Below are positions 1 to 5,264 of a stretch of DNA of 6,105 bases, one piece after another (the stretch's first letter is position 1; each line of letters starts with the position of its first letter). This DNA comes from Pseudomonadota bacterium (GTDB taxonomy: Bacteria > Pseudomonadota > Alphaproteobacteria > Sphingomonadales > Sphingomonadaceae): NCBI GenBank assembly GCA_023392555.1, contig JAEVYW010000317.1:1-6105 (forward strand), read 5' to 3'. The notes beneath the pieces were generated by a model, which ran no database searches, was not told the DNA's origin, and saw only the letters and a list, made by a program, of their open reading frames with translations. Both the position numbers and the translations under genes were made by a program.

Positions 1-2
1 AC

Positions 3-125
3 GGCTTCCTGGGCCTGTCGGACTCCCCAATCATCATTGGCGCCATCGGCCTTCTCATCGTGAACCTGGTGCTCTGGGCGGCCTGTTACGTGCTGCTCAG
101 GAGCGGGTGGAAGATCAAGAATTAA
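3..125 (+). CDS. C-terminal end of an unidentified membrane protein (partial)
   Basis: The open frame enters from the left edge and gives 40 residues before TAA at 123–125. Residues about 9–32 form one strongly hydrophobic stretch (PIIIGAIGLLIVNLVLW and on to YVLL), clearly a transmembrane helix. It is followed by a short basic tail ending GWKIKN, which by the positive-inside rule should be cytoplasmic. The coding bias fits the neighbouring genes. The family cannot be recognised from one terminal helix; a multi-pass transporter or other integral inner-membrane protein would fit. The stop lies 9 bp from the stop of the convergent M15-like gene, so the two transcripts meet tail to tail. Confidence 0.7.
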   Translation, partial: GFLGLSDSPIIIGAIGLLIVNLVLWAACYVLLRSGWKIKN

Positions 126-134
126 GCTGCGGAA

Positions 135-875
135 TTAAGCCTGCGTGACGCAGGGGCTGGTCGCTCCCCGTCCGTCGGCACCCCACTTGCGGAAACCCGA
201 TGAATCCACGTGGAAGCGGCGTCCGGTGTAGAACCCGAGACCAGTATTATACTCGCGGCCGTCGCGGGCGTGCGCGGCGCATACCGAGCGTATCATCGCG
301 GTCCGATCGAGCGCCTTGTTCACCGGCGTCAGGTCGATCGCGAAGAACGCGCGGTGAGCGCTCTTGGGAGCGCCGTTGGAGCAGGAGTTGAGACCTGCGT
401 TACGATAGGCGCTCAGCGGCTCGACCTGGCCGACGCTCGGCACGACATCGTCGCGAACGAACTTCAGCGTGGTGATGATGCGTTCCCACAGATGCTGCGG
501 CGGGATCTCGAACGGCTGCGCGCCGCATTCCTTCCACGACGACGAGGTGCGTGTCAGCTGCCAGATCGGTACGACCGAAACCACGCCCTGCGCCGCGAGA
601 TAGTTGCGGAAGGCCATCGCCTGCGCACGGTTCACGGGCGAGCGGTTGAGCCACGCCTCGAAATCATCGGCAGTCTGCTTCGGCGCGAGGCCGGACTCGT
701 GATTGTGCCCGTCGGCATCCATGCCGAGTTGCGCTTCGACCGTGAGCTTGGCCGGCGTCTGAACCGTCGCAACGGCCTTGTGAACTGGCAGCGCCGGAGT
801 CGCCGAACCAAGGCCGGTGACAGGCGCAAAAGCGAGCGTCGCCGCAGTCGCGGCCAAGGAAAAAAATCTAAGCAT
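135..875 (-). CDS. Secreted M15A-type (D-Ala-D-Ala carboxypeptidase-like) zinc peptidase
   Basis: A 246-residue protein. Residues 1–25 look like a Sec signal peptide (MLRFF, hydrophobic Ala-rich core, ending GLGSA). A variable linker follows to about residue 65. The region 125–231 carries the M15A pattern: an LSAYRNAGLNS segment (154–164), then GAPKSAHRAFFAIDL (168–182) matching SxHxxGxAxD, with His174 and Asp181 as candidate zinc ligands, and FHVDSSGFRKW (221–231) supplying His222. Members of this family cleave peptidoglycan stem peptides in the periplasm. The usual Gly of SxHxxGxAxD is Phe here (residue 177 or 178, depending on alignment), so activity is not certain. Cys117, 165, 199 and 242 could form disulfides. 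No ribosome binding site is visible before ATG 875, and a promoter-like pair would place the transcript start at or next to the ATG. The gene is convergent with the left-edge membrane gene and divergent from the small secreted protein. The fold assignment is by motif only; peptidoglycan as substrate is inferred. Confidence 0.75.
   Translation of the reverse strand: MLRFFSLAATAATLAFAPVTGLGSATPALPVHKAVATVQTPAKLTVEAQLGMDADGHNHESGLAPKQTADDFEAWLNRSPVNRAQAMAFRNYLAAQGVVSVVPIWQLTRTSSSWKECGAQPFEIPPQHLWERIITTLKFVRDDVVPSVGQVEPLSAYRNAGLNSCSNGAPKSAHRAFFAIDLTPVNKALDRTAMIRSVCAAHARDGREYNTGLGFYTGRRFHVDSSGFRKWGADGRGATSPCVTQA
140..154. terminator. Weak hairpin at the convergent gene ends
   Basis: CCTGCG (140–145) and CGCAGG (149–154) form a perfect 6-bp stem with a 3-nt loop. 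It overlaps the last codons of the minus-strand M15-like gene and lies 14 bp past the stop of the plus-strand membrane gene. In the minus direction it is followed by CTTAATT, and in the plus direction there is no T-run. It could slow polymerase from either side, but it is a poor intrinsic terminator and may be chance in GC-rich coding DNA. Confidence 0.25.
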
Positions 876-881
876 ATCATG

Positions 882-909
882 AAGATAGGGTCGACAACGG
901 CCGTTACAA
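882..909 (-). promoter_or_regulatory. Candidate promoter with overlapping palindrome, M15-like gene
   Basis: On the minus strand, TTGTAA (909–904) and TATCTT (887–882) are separated by 16 bp. The predicted start falls about 7 nt downstream, at or near the A of the ATG at 875, which would make a leaderless mRNA and explain the missing ribosome binding site. A perfect 10-bp palindrome AACGGCCGTT (896–905) lies in the spacer and touches the -35, a usual place for a repressor. Both elements match the consensus only moderately. Confidence 0.35.
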
Positions 910-1070
910 GGCCTTGACTTTCCTGCGTTTTATGAGCGCCGAATCGCCTTATTACCTGTGTTCAGGCTCGGCGCGCCTGCAACACGGTTTACCGCGTGAA
1001 ATGAGGAGCCGACGCCCTGCTCAGAATGGCTCAATGCAATCATTCCAGTGAGATAGCGTATTCATCATTT

Positions 1071-1096
1071 TGAACGGCGGATAACGAGCGCGTTCA
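1071..1096. promoter_or_regulatory. Inverted repeat TGAACG-N14-CGTTCA, possible regulator or EcfG-like site
   Basis: Two perfect 6-bp half-sites lie 61 bp upstream of the small secreted protein gene. Read as a promoter it resembles the alphaproteobacterial general-stress (EcfG) pattern of GGAAC, a spacer of about 16–17 bp and CGTT. Here the first G is T and the spacing from GAAC to CGTT is 15, so the match is imperfect. Read as an operator, half-site centres are 20 bp apart, about two helical turns. Neither reading is secure. Confidence 0.2.
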
Positions 1097-1156
1097 GGCT
1101 CCAAGCAACCACCATCGGGCAAAAGCATTTCATCAACTGCTCGAAGGAGAGCCAGA

Positions 1157-1624
1157 ATGCGTAAGTTTATCATTGCAATCGCCGCCGGTGCTTCGGCTCT
1201 CGCCGTCGCGACGCCCGCTGCGGCCCAATATTACCAGCCGGGCCCGGGCTACGGCTACAACAACGGCTATGGCTACGGCCGCGCCAGTTATGGTCAGGTC
1301 CGCGCCCTTCAGGCTCGGGTGAATAACCTGCAGCGCCAGATCGACCGTTTGGCCCAGCGCCGTGCCATCACGCGCGACGAATATAACGGCCTGCAGCGCG
1401 ATGCGCGTCAGGTTGAGCGTCGCCTTATGAACAACAGCCGCAATGGCCTGAGCGGCCGCGAATATGCGGAAGTCCAGAACCGCATTGCGTGGCTGGAGCG
1501 TCGCATCTCGAACGAGGTTCGCGACGGCAACCGCTGGGGCCGCAACGACCGCCGCTGGTCGGACCGCGACCGCGATGGCCGTAACGACCGTTGGGAAGAC
1601 GACCGCGGTTATCGCCGCGACTAA
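1157..1624 (+). CDS. Small secreted coiled-coil protein with EF-hand-like C-terminal loop
   Basis: A 155-residue protein of no family I can name. The start is well set: AAGGAGA (1144–1150) stands 6 nt before ATG. Residues 1–24 are a clear Sec signal peptide ending PAAAQ. Residues 25–42 are rich in Gly, Tyr and Asn (YGYNNGYGYG). Residues 45–120 are helical with heptad-like spacing and three related segments, anchored at LQ51–52, LQ79–80 and VQ106–107. The last two align over 23 residues (70–92 and 97–119), sharing EY, Q and ERR. The tail is dominated by Arg and Asp, and residues 136–147 fit DxDxDGxxDxxE, the acidic positions of an EF-hand calcium loop, although position 8 is Asn rather than hydrophobic. 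It is probably periplasmic or surface-associated; calcium or polyanion binding is only inferred. It is monocistronic and ends in a strong terminator. Confidence 0.85.
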   Translation: MRKFIIAIAAGASALAVATPAAAQYYQPGPGYGYNNGYGYGRASYGQVRALQARVNNLQRQIDRLAQRRAITRDEYNGLQRDARQVERRLMNNSRNGLSGREYAEVQNRIAWLERRISNEVRDGNRWGRNDRRWSDRDRDGRNDRWEDDRGYRRD

Positions 1625-1645
1625 GTCTTCACCGGCTTAGTAAGG

Positions 1646-1680
1646 AAGGCGCGCTCGGACATCCGGGCGCGCCTTTTCCT
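1646..1680 (+). terminator. Strong intrinsic terminator
   Basis: The arm 1646–1658 pairs with 1663–1675 through 13 consecutive base pairs, including one T·G wobble, around the loop ACAT (1659–1662). The right arm ends in TTTT followed by CCTTT. It begins 21 bp after the stop of the small secreted protein gene and isolates that gene from argD. The stem is very GC-rich (GGCGCGC on the left arm), typical of high-GC proteobacteria. Confidence 0.9.
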
Positions 1681-1755
1681 TTGTCGGGCGTCTGGCTATA
1701 GCGCGGAGCAGGCTCAACGCCGTCTTCGCAACCTGCCGAAAAGGACCTGCCCGCC

Positions 1756-2946
1756 ATGGCCATTACGCCGCTTATGCCCGTTTATCCGCGCTCACCGGTG
1801 CGGCCGGTTCGAGGCGAGGGCGTCTACCTCTATGGCGAGAATGGCGAGAAGTATCTCGACTTTGCGGCAGGCATTGCAGTCAACCTGCTGGGGCACGGCC
1901 ACCCGGTTCTGACCACGGCGATCCAGGACCAGGCCGCAACCCTGATCCACGTGTCGAACCTCTACGGCAGCCCGCAGGGCGAGGCGTTCGCCAAGCGCCT
2001 GACCGACCTGACCTTCGCGGACACGGTCTTCTTCACCAATTCAGGCGTCGAAGCGGTCGAATGCGCGATCAAGACCGCGCGCCGCTATCATTACGCTAAG
2101 GGTAACACGCACAAGACCGACCTGATCAGCTTTTCGAACGCCTTCCACGGGCGCACGATGGCGACGATCAGCGCGACCAACCAGGCGAAGATGATCGACG
2201 GCTTTGCGCCGCTGCTGCCCGGATTCAAGGTCGTCGAGTTCGACAATCTCGAGGCGGCGCTGGCTGCGGTCGACGAGAACACTGCCGGCTTCCTTCTCGA
2301 GCCGGTGCAGGGCGAGGGCGGCATCCGACCCGCGAGCCAGGAATTCATCCAGGGCCTGCGCGCGATCTGCGACGAAAAGGACCTGATGCTGGTGTTCGAC
2401 GAGGTCCAGTGCGGCGTCGCCCGGACCGGAACGCTGTACGCTTACGAGCAGTATGGCGTGACGCCGGACATTATGGCGTCTGCCAAGGGCATTGGTGGCG
2501 GCTTTCCCATGGGTGCCTGCCTTGCGACGGAGAAGGCAGCTGCGGGCATGGTCATCGGTACGCATGGTTCGACCTATGGCGGCAACCCGCTCGCGATGGC
2601 CGCGGGCCAGGCCGTGTTCGATGTCGTCGCTAACGACGAATTCCTCGCCAGCGTCCGCACCAAGGGCGAGCGCCTGCGCGCCGCCCTTGAGCAGATGATC
2701 CCGAACCACGACCATCTGTTCGAAGGCGTTCGCGGCATGGGCCTGATGCTCGGCATCAAGATGAAGACCGACAGCCGCGCCTTCGTCACCTATCTGCGCG
2801 ACCATGGGATCCTGACCGTCGCAGCGGGCGACAACGTTATGCGCGTGCTGCCGCCGCTGGTGATCGAGGAAGAGCACATCCGCGAGTTCGTCGACGGTTT
2901 GTCCGCCGCCGCCGCGCAATATGAGATGCCCGCCGAAGCGGCCTGA
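1756..2946 (+). CDS. argD: Acetylornithine / succinyldiaminopimelate aminotransferase
   Basis: A 396-residue class-III PLP aminotransferase of full family length. It converts N-acetylglutamate semialdehyde and glutamate to N-acetylornithine in arginine synthesis; family members often also serve lysine synthesis as DapC. Visible landmarks are YLDFAAGIAVNLLGHGHP (33–50), the PLP phosphate-binding TNSGVEA (94–100), FHGRT (130–134, Phe-His stacking on the cofactor ring), EPVQGEGG (182–189), FDEVQCG (214–220, Asp215 contacting the pyridine nitrogen), and ASAKGIGGGFPMG (241–253) with Schiff-base Lys244. AAAAGGA lies about 10 nt before the ATG. Upstream, TATAGC (1697–1702) could be a -10, but no good -35 accompanies it. 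The partner genes often found next to it in alphaproteobacteria (argF, hslO) are absent here; the next gene is convergent. The product is cytosolic. The family is certain, and the exact substrate range is inferred. Confidence 0.95.
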   Translation: MAITPLMPVYPRSPVRPVRGEGVYLYGENGEKYLDFAAGIAVNLLGHGHPVLTTAIQDQAATLIHVSNLYGSPQGEAFAKRLTDLTFADTVFFTNSGVEAVECAIKTARRYHYAKGNTHKTDLISFSNAFHGRTMATISATNQAKMIDGFAPLLPGFKVVEFDNLEAALAAVDENTAGFLLEPVQGEGGIRPASQEFIQGLRAICDEKDLMLVFDEVQCGVARTGTLYAYEQYGVTPDIMASAKGIGGGFPMGACLATEKAAAGMVIGTHGSTYGGNPLAMAAGQAVFDVVANDEFLASVRTKGERLRAALEQMIPNHDHLFEGVRGMGLMLGIKMKTDSRAFVTYLRDHGILTVAAGDNVMRVLPPLVIEEEHIREFVDGLSAAAAQYEMPAEAA

Positions 2947-2960
2947 GTTTTTAGCTCAGG
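2942..2960. terminator. Hairpin overlapping both convergent stop codons
   Basis: CCTGAG (2942–2947) pairs with CTCAGG (2955–2960) around a 7-nt loop containing TTTTT. The left arm includes the argD stop and the right arm includes the stop of the cell-wall hydrolase gene. With only 9 bp between the genes, this is the one visible element that could separate the convergent transcripts. There is no T-run outside the stem, so it is at best a weak bidirectional terminator. Confidence 0.35.
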
Positions 2961-4185
2961 GAGTCGGAACGACGCTGGTCGCGACGGCCGTGCCCGCGGG
3001 CGCGGCCACTGCGGCACCGCCGCCGGCACCAGTTGCTGCGCTCGGCTTCGCCGCCGCAGTCTCGGTTTTCTTGCCAAGCGCCTGCTGACCTGAGGTGACG
3101 GCATCGCCAGTCAGCGTCCAGCGCAGGTTGTTCGAGGCGGCGACCTTCTCCACGTAGACTTCGCGCGGCGCCTTTTCGGCGGCTTCGCGGGCGGCCATGT
3201 TGAAGCGGACCGCAACGCGCTTGTCGCCGCGCATCGACGGAGCGAGCTTGATCGCCTCGGCGCCCGGGATCTCCGCAATCGCCTCAGCGACATTGGTCTG
3301 CGGGTTCAGCGCACGTTGCTGGCGGTCGCGCTCTTCGGCGACGATCGCGGCGCTGCGAAGCGCATCGACGTTCGGCTCGGACCGCGCATAGCGCTGGTTG
3401 AACGCATCCGGACGGCCCCATCCACCGGCCCACCGGTAGAAGATGTGCGCGCCGACCACGGCATTTTTGGTCAGCGTCGACGCCCAATAGGGAACGACGT
3501 AATTCGCGTGATAGTGCGTGGCATTGCCGACCGGATAGTAGACGAAGCCGGTAAGGGCAGCTTCGGCGACTTCGCGAGCGCGGCGCCAGCTGTCGCCGGC
3601 GGGGCGGCGCATCAGCGAGCCGTCGCAAGTAAAGGTGAACTGGCAGCCGGTCGCGCGGGTCGATCCCTCATAGACGACGCCGCAGACGCTGGCCGGGAAG
3701 GCCGGGTGGCGGACGCGATTGAGGACAACCTGGGCAACTGCGCGCTGGCCATCGGTCGGCTCCTGGCCGGCTTCGTAATAGACCGCGCTGGTCAGGCACT
3801 CGAGCGCACGAGCCTGCGCATTCTTGTCGGCGTTGGCGAAGATAAAGGGCTTAGCGGCGGGGTTCGGACCGCTTGCAAGCGGGATCGCCGCGTTGATCGC
3901 CAGAGCCTGTTCCGGGGCGACGTTGCGCACGAGCATCGGCGGGGGTGCCGGGGGTCCGAGCTCGACAGTCTGGCCGCGAATCTCGTCCACCGTGGGCGTC
4001 GAGGCGGCCACTCCGGCGATGGCCGTGACACCCACGACCGCAATGCCCAACCCGACCATCGCCTCGCGCGGACGGGAGCGCACAAGGCGCACGACCGCGT
4101 CCAGCCGCTTACGCGACCAGCGGAGCGCGTCTTCCGCCGACCCGCGCAAATCGCGCGGTTGAGAGATGGCAACAGCTTTGGACAA
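2956..4185 (-). CDS. Cell-wall hydrolase, SleB/CwlJ (Hydrolase_2) family, membrane-anchored
   Basis: A 409-residue protein. Residues 1–42 are basic and cytoplasmic, 43–61 (MVGLGIAVVGVTAIAGVAA) form a signal anchor, and a Pro-rich linker follows. The Hydrolase_2 domain spans about 125–252: ALECLTSAVYYEAGQE with the conserved, probably catalytic Glu138, then QRAVAQVVLNRVRHPAFP, CQFTFTCDG (181–189), and ATHYHANYVVPYW (222–234). It should cleave peptidoglycan glycan strands in the periplasm; non-spore-forming alphaproteobacteria carry such proteins for wall remodelling. The C-terminal 150 residues contain no recognised domain and end in an Ala/Gly/Thr-rich tail (about 372–409). The start codon is TTG. 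No in-frame ATG precedes residue 43, and a good promoter puts the 5' end about 13 nt upstream, leaving AGAGCGAAG as a weak ribosome binding site. It is convergent with argD and lies 44 bp downstream of the DUF2842 gene. Confidence 0.9.
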   Translation of the reverse strand: MSKAVAISQPRDLRGSAEDALRWSRKRLDAVVRLVRSRPREAMVGLGIAVVGVTAIAGVAASTPTVDEIRGQTVELGPPAPPPMLVRNVAPEQALAINAAIPLASGPNPAAKPFIFANADKNAQARALECLTSAVYYEAGQEPTDGQRAVAQVVLNRVRHPAFPASVCGVVYEGSTRATGCQFTFTCDGSLMRRPAGDSWRRAREVAEAALTGFVYYPVGNATHYHANYVVPYWASTLTKNAVVGAHIFYRWAGGWGRPDAFNQRYARSEPNVDALRSAAIVAEERDRQQRALNPQTNVAEAIAEIPGAEAIKLAPSMRGDKRVAVRFNMAAREAAEKAPREVYVEKVAASNNLRWTLTGDAVTSGQQALGKKTETAAAKPSAATGAGGGAAVAAPAGTAVATSVVPTP

Positions 4186-4204
4186 TGTCTTCGCTCTACT
4201 CGGT

Positions 4205-4233
4205 GATATACTCGGTTAAGACGGTTGTTTCAA
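4205..4233 (-). promoter_or_regulatory. Sigma70-type promoter of the cell-wall hydrolase gene
   Basis: On the minus strand, TTGAAA (4233–4228) and TATATC (4210–4205) are separated by exactly 17 bp, a close match to TTGACA-N17-TATAAT. The predicted transcript start is near 4198, giving a leader of about 13 nt before the TTG start. The -35 overlaps the stop codon of the DUF2842 gene. An 8-bp direct repeat TACTCGGT (plus strand, 4197–4204 and 4209–4216, 12-bp period) brackets the -10 and could bind a regulator. Confidence 0.65.
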
Positions 4234-4469
4234 CGATCGCCCCCGGGCGACGCCCGCCAGCGGCCCGTTTCGGACCACCTCAGCAAGGGTTTCAGGGGAG
4301 CGATCCAGGCTATTCCCACAACCAGATAGAACAGGGCCTGAACGATCACAGGCCAGCGCCCGACGAACCCTGCAAGGCTTGCGACGAGCACCGCCCAGAC
4401 GACGATCAGCAGCAGAATCGCGGCGATACCTGCAGGTTTGCGCCACGAGGGTGCGTGCTCGCTCTTCAC
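4230..4469 (-). CDS. Small two-helix membrane protein, DUF2842 family
   Basis: A 79-residue protein with the features I associate with DUF2842: an N-terminal PSWRKPAG segment, helix 1 at about 14–37 (GIAAILLLIVVWAVLVAS), a short turn with GRWP, helix 2 at about 41–63, and the terminal signature GIAWIAPLKPLLRW (52–65). It should lie in the inner membrane with short cytoplasmic ends. The function of the family is unknown. Start is GTG, supported by GGAG (4481–4478) 8 nt upstream. The start overlaps the fthC stop by 4 nt (GTGA), so the two are almost certainly co-transcribed and translationally coupled. The gene is not in the folate pathway by any visible feature. Confidence 0.85.
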   Translation of the reverse strand: MKSEHAPSWRKPAGIAAILLLIVVWAVLVASLAGFVGRWPVIVQALFYLVVGIAWIAPLKPLLRWSETGRWRASPGGDR

Positions 4470-5101
4470 GCGAAGGTCTCCACGCCCTCAGGGCTTGCGA
4501 AGGCGTCGAGAGGGATGTCCCACGGGTCGTGCGGGATGATCGCGTCGATCCGCTCAAGTCCCCAGCCGACGCCGATCAGGCGCGCGCCCTTACGCTTCAG
4601 GCTGCCGAGCACGCGGTCGTAATGGCCCTTGCCGCGGCCAATGCGGGTGCCGTGGGCGTCGATTGCGATCAGGGGGACGAAGATCAGGTCGGGATCGACT
4701 ACAGGCGCGCGTCGCTTGGGCTGGAGGATGCCGAACGCGCCTGGCTCCAGCGGGTCGCCCGCGAGGAAGCGAAAGGGCTTTGCGGGATTGCCGAAGGCGG
4801 GGAAGGCGACGATGCGGCCGACCGCGCGCGCTTCCTCCATCGCCAGAAGCGGACTGATCTCGCTGCCCATGGGCGAATAGCCGCCGATGACCCTGGCTGA
4901 AGCCAGCAGGCTGGTGAGGTGCTCCGCCAGCTGCTGCTCCAGGAGCGTTCGCTCGCCGTCGCCGATCGTGCGTACGAAGGCCTTGCGGGCATCTAGCGCG
5001 GCCACGCGCAGCGCTTCCTTCGACAGCGGGAGCATCTCGGGCTGCTCACCGCCGAAGCTATTGTCGCCGGGCGACTGGGGAGGAAGTGACGGGACCACCA
5101 T
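4466..5101 (-). CDS. fthC: 5-formyltetrahydrofolate cyclo-ligase (MTHFS)
   Basis: Catalyses the ATP-dependent conversion of 5-formyl-THF to 5,10-methenyl-THF, salvaging folate in the cytosol. Numbered from the ATG at 5101 (211 residues), the family features are IGGYSPMGSEISP (72–84), EPGAFGILQP (119–128), DLIFVPLIAID (138–148) and the nucleotide-binding GRGKGHYDR (155–163, counterpart of the GxGxGYYDR motif). The C-terminal IIPHDPWDIPLD matches the usual end. Two starts are possible. ATG 5101 has AGGG 9 nt upstream and adds a Pro-rich leader of 22 residues; ATG 5035 (MLPLSKEALR) gives 189 residues, the common family length. A still longer frame to 5212 lies inside 6S RNA and is rejected. The position directly after 6S RNA matches E. 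coli ssrS-ygfA, so read-through from the 6S promoter may feed this gene. A synonym is ygfA. Confidence 0.92.
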   Translation of the reverse strand: MVVPSLPPQSPGDNSFGGEQPEMLPLSKEALRVAALDARKAFVRTIGDGERTLLEQQLAEHLTSLLASARVIGGYSPMGSEISPLLAMEEARAVGRIVAFPAFGNPAKPFRFLAGDPLEPGAFGILQPKRRAPVVDPDLIFVPLIAIDAHGTRIGRGKGHYDRVLGSLKRKGARLIGVGWGLERIDAIIPHDPWDIPLDAFASPEGVETFA

Positions 5102-5114
5102 GGCCGTTTGCCCT

Positions 5115-5140
5115 AAAATCCTCTGACGCCAAAACGTCAG
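5115..5140 (-). terminator. Terminator-like hairpin at the 3' end of 6S RNA
   Basis: CTGACG (5140–5135) and CGTCAG (5128–5123) form a perfect 6-bp stem with the loop TTTTGG, followed by AGGATTTTAGG. The U-run is short and offset by 4 nt, so termination is probably partial and allows read-through into fthC. A second copy of CTGACG at the 5' end of the RNA (5260–5255) could pair with the same CGTCAG. Confidence 0.5.
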
Positions 5141-5258
5141 GTGGGCGCCATGTGCACCGGACCCAAGGGTTTCCCCCGTGATCCGGGCAGGGACAGCTCC
5201 CAAGTGGATCATATCGCCTCAGGGATTTTCCGAAGGCTCGCACCGGGCAGTACCCGTC
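5115..5258 (-). ncRNA. ssrS: 6S RNA
   Basis: 6S RNA mimics an open promoter and sequesters sigma70-RNA polymerase in stationary phase. Support here has three parts. First, it lies between zapA and fthC on their strand, the conserved place of ssrS. Second, the strand reads UCCCUGAGGCGAUAU (5225–5211) against CCCCUGAGCCGAUAU in E. coli 6S, at the pRNA template site. Third, it folds as expected: closing stem GGUGCGAGCC (5244–5235) with GGCGCCCACC (5149–5140), 8 of 10 paired; a large internal bubble; and a terminal stem GAUCC/GGAUC with inner GGGA/UCCC. A promoter predicts the 5' end near 5258. The 3' end is set by a hairpin and a TTTT run at 5118–5115, giving about 144 nt. Both ends are estimates to within some 10–15 nt. 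Confidence 0.88.
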
Positions 5259-5264
5259 AGTGCC

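Larger units (their letters stand above)
876..1156. other. Gene-free divergent spacer with short repeats
   Basis: This 281-bp stretch separates two divergently transcribed genes for secreted proteins. I see no convincing ORF or RNA gene in it. It contains the palindrome AACGGCCGTT (896–905), the inverted repeat CGGT-TT-ACCG (985–994), a 10-bp direct repeat GTTCAGGCTC (960–969 and 1092–1101), and the inverted repeat TGAACG-N14-CGTTCA (1071–1076 and 1091–1096). Its base composition is less GC-rich than the flanking genes, as expected for regulatory DNA. No strong sigma70 promoter for the plus-strand gene could be picked out. Confidence 0.6.

Noticed and set aside
210..917. 235-residue open frame antisense to the M15-like gene
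   Set aside because: It is Arg-rich without motifs, whereas the minus strand has a signal peptide and an M15A zinc motif.
1071..1096. Firm EcfG general-stress promoter
   Set aside because: One consensus base is missing and the spacing is one to two bases short, so it is kept only as a low-confidence candidate.
2041..2919. 292-residue open frame antisense to argD
   Set aside because: It is a codon-bias shadow: long antisense frames are common in GC-rich genes. It has no recognisable motif and argD is unmistakable on the other strand.
3316..4206. 296-residue open frame antisense to the cell-wall hydrolase gene
   Set aside because: It is highly Arg/Gly-rich with no domain, lies fully opposite a clear Hydrolase_2 gene, and has no ribosome binding site.
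4185..4622. Plus-strand frames opposite the DUF2842 and fthC genes
   Set aside because: They are Pro/Arg-rich with no motifs and lie opposite genes with clear family signatures.
5102..5212. Long start of the folate cyclo-ligase frame inside 6S RNA
   Set aside because: These 37 residues are the translation of structured RNA, show no family similarity, and have no ribosome binding site at 5212.
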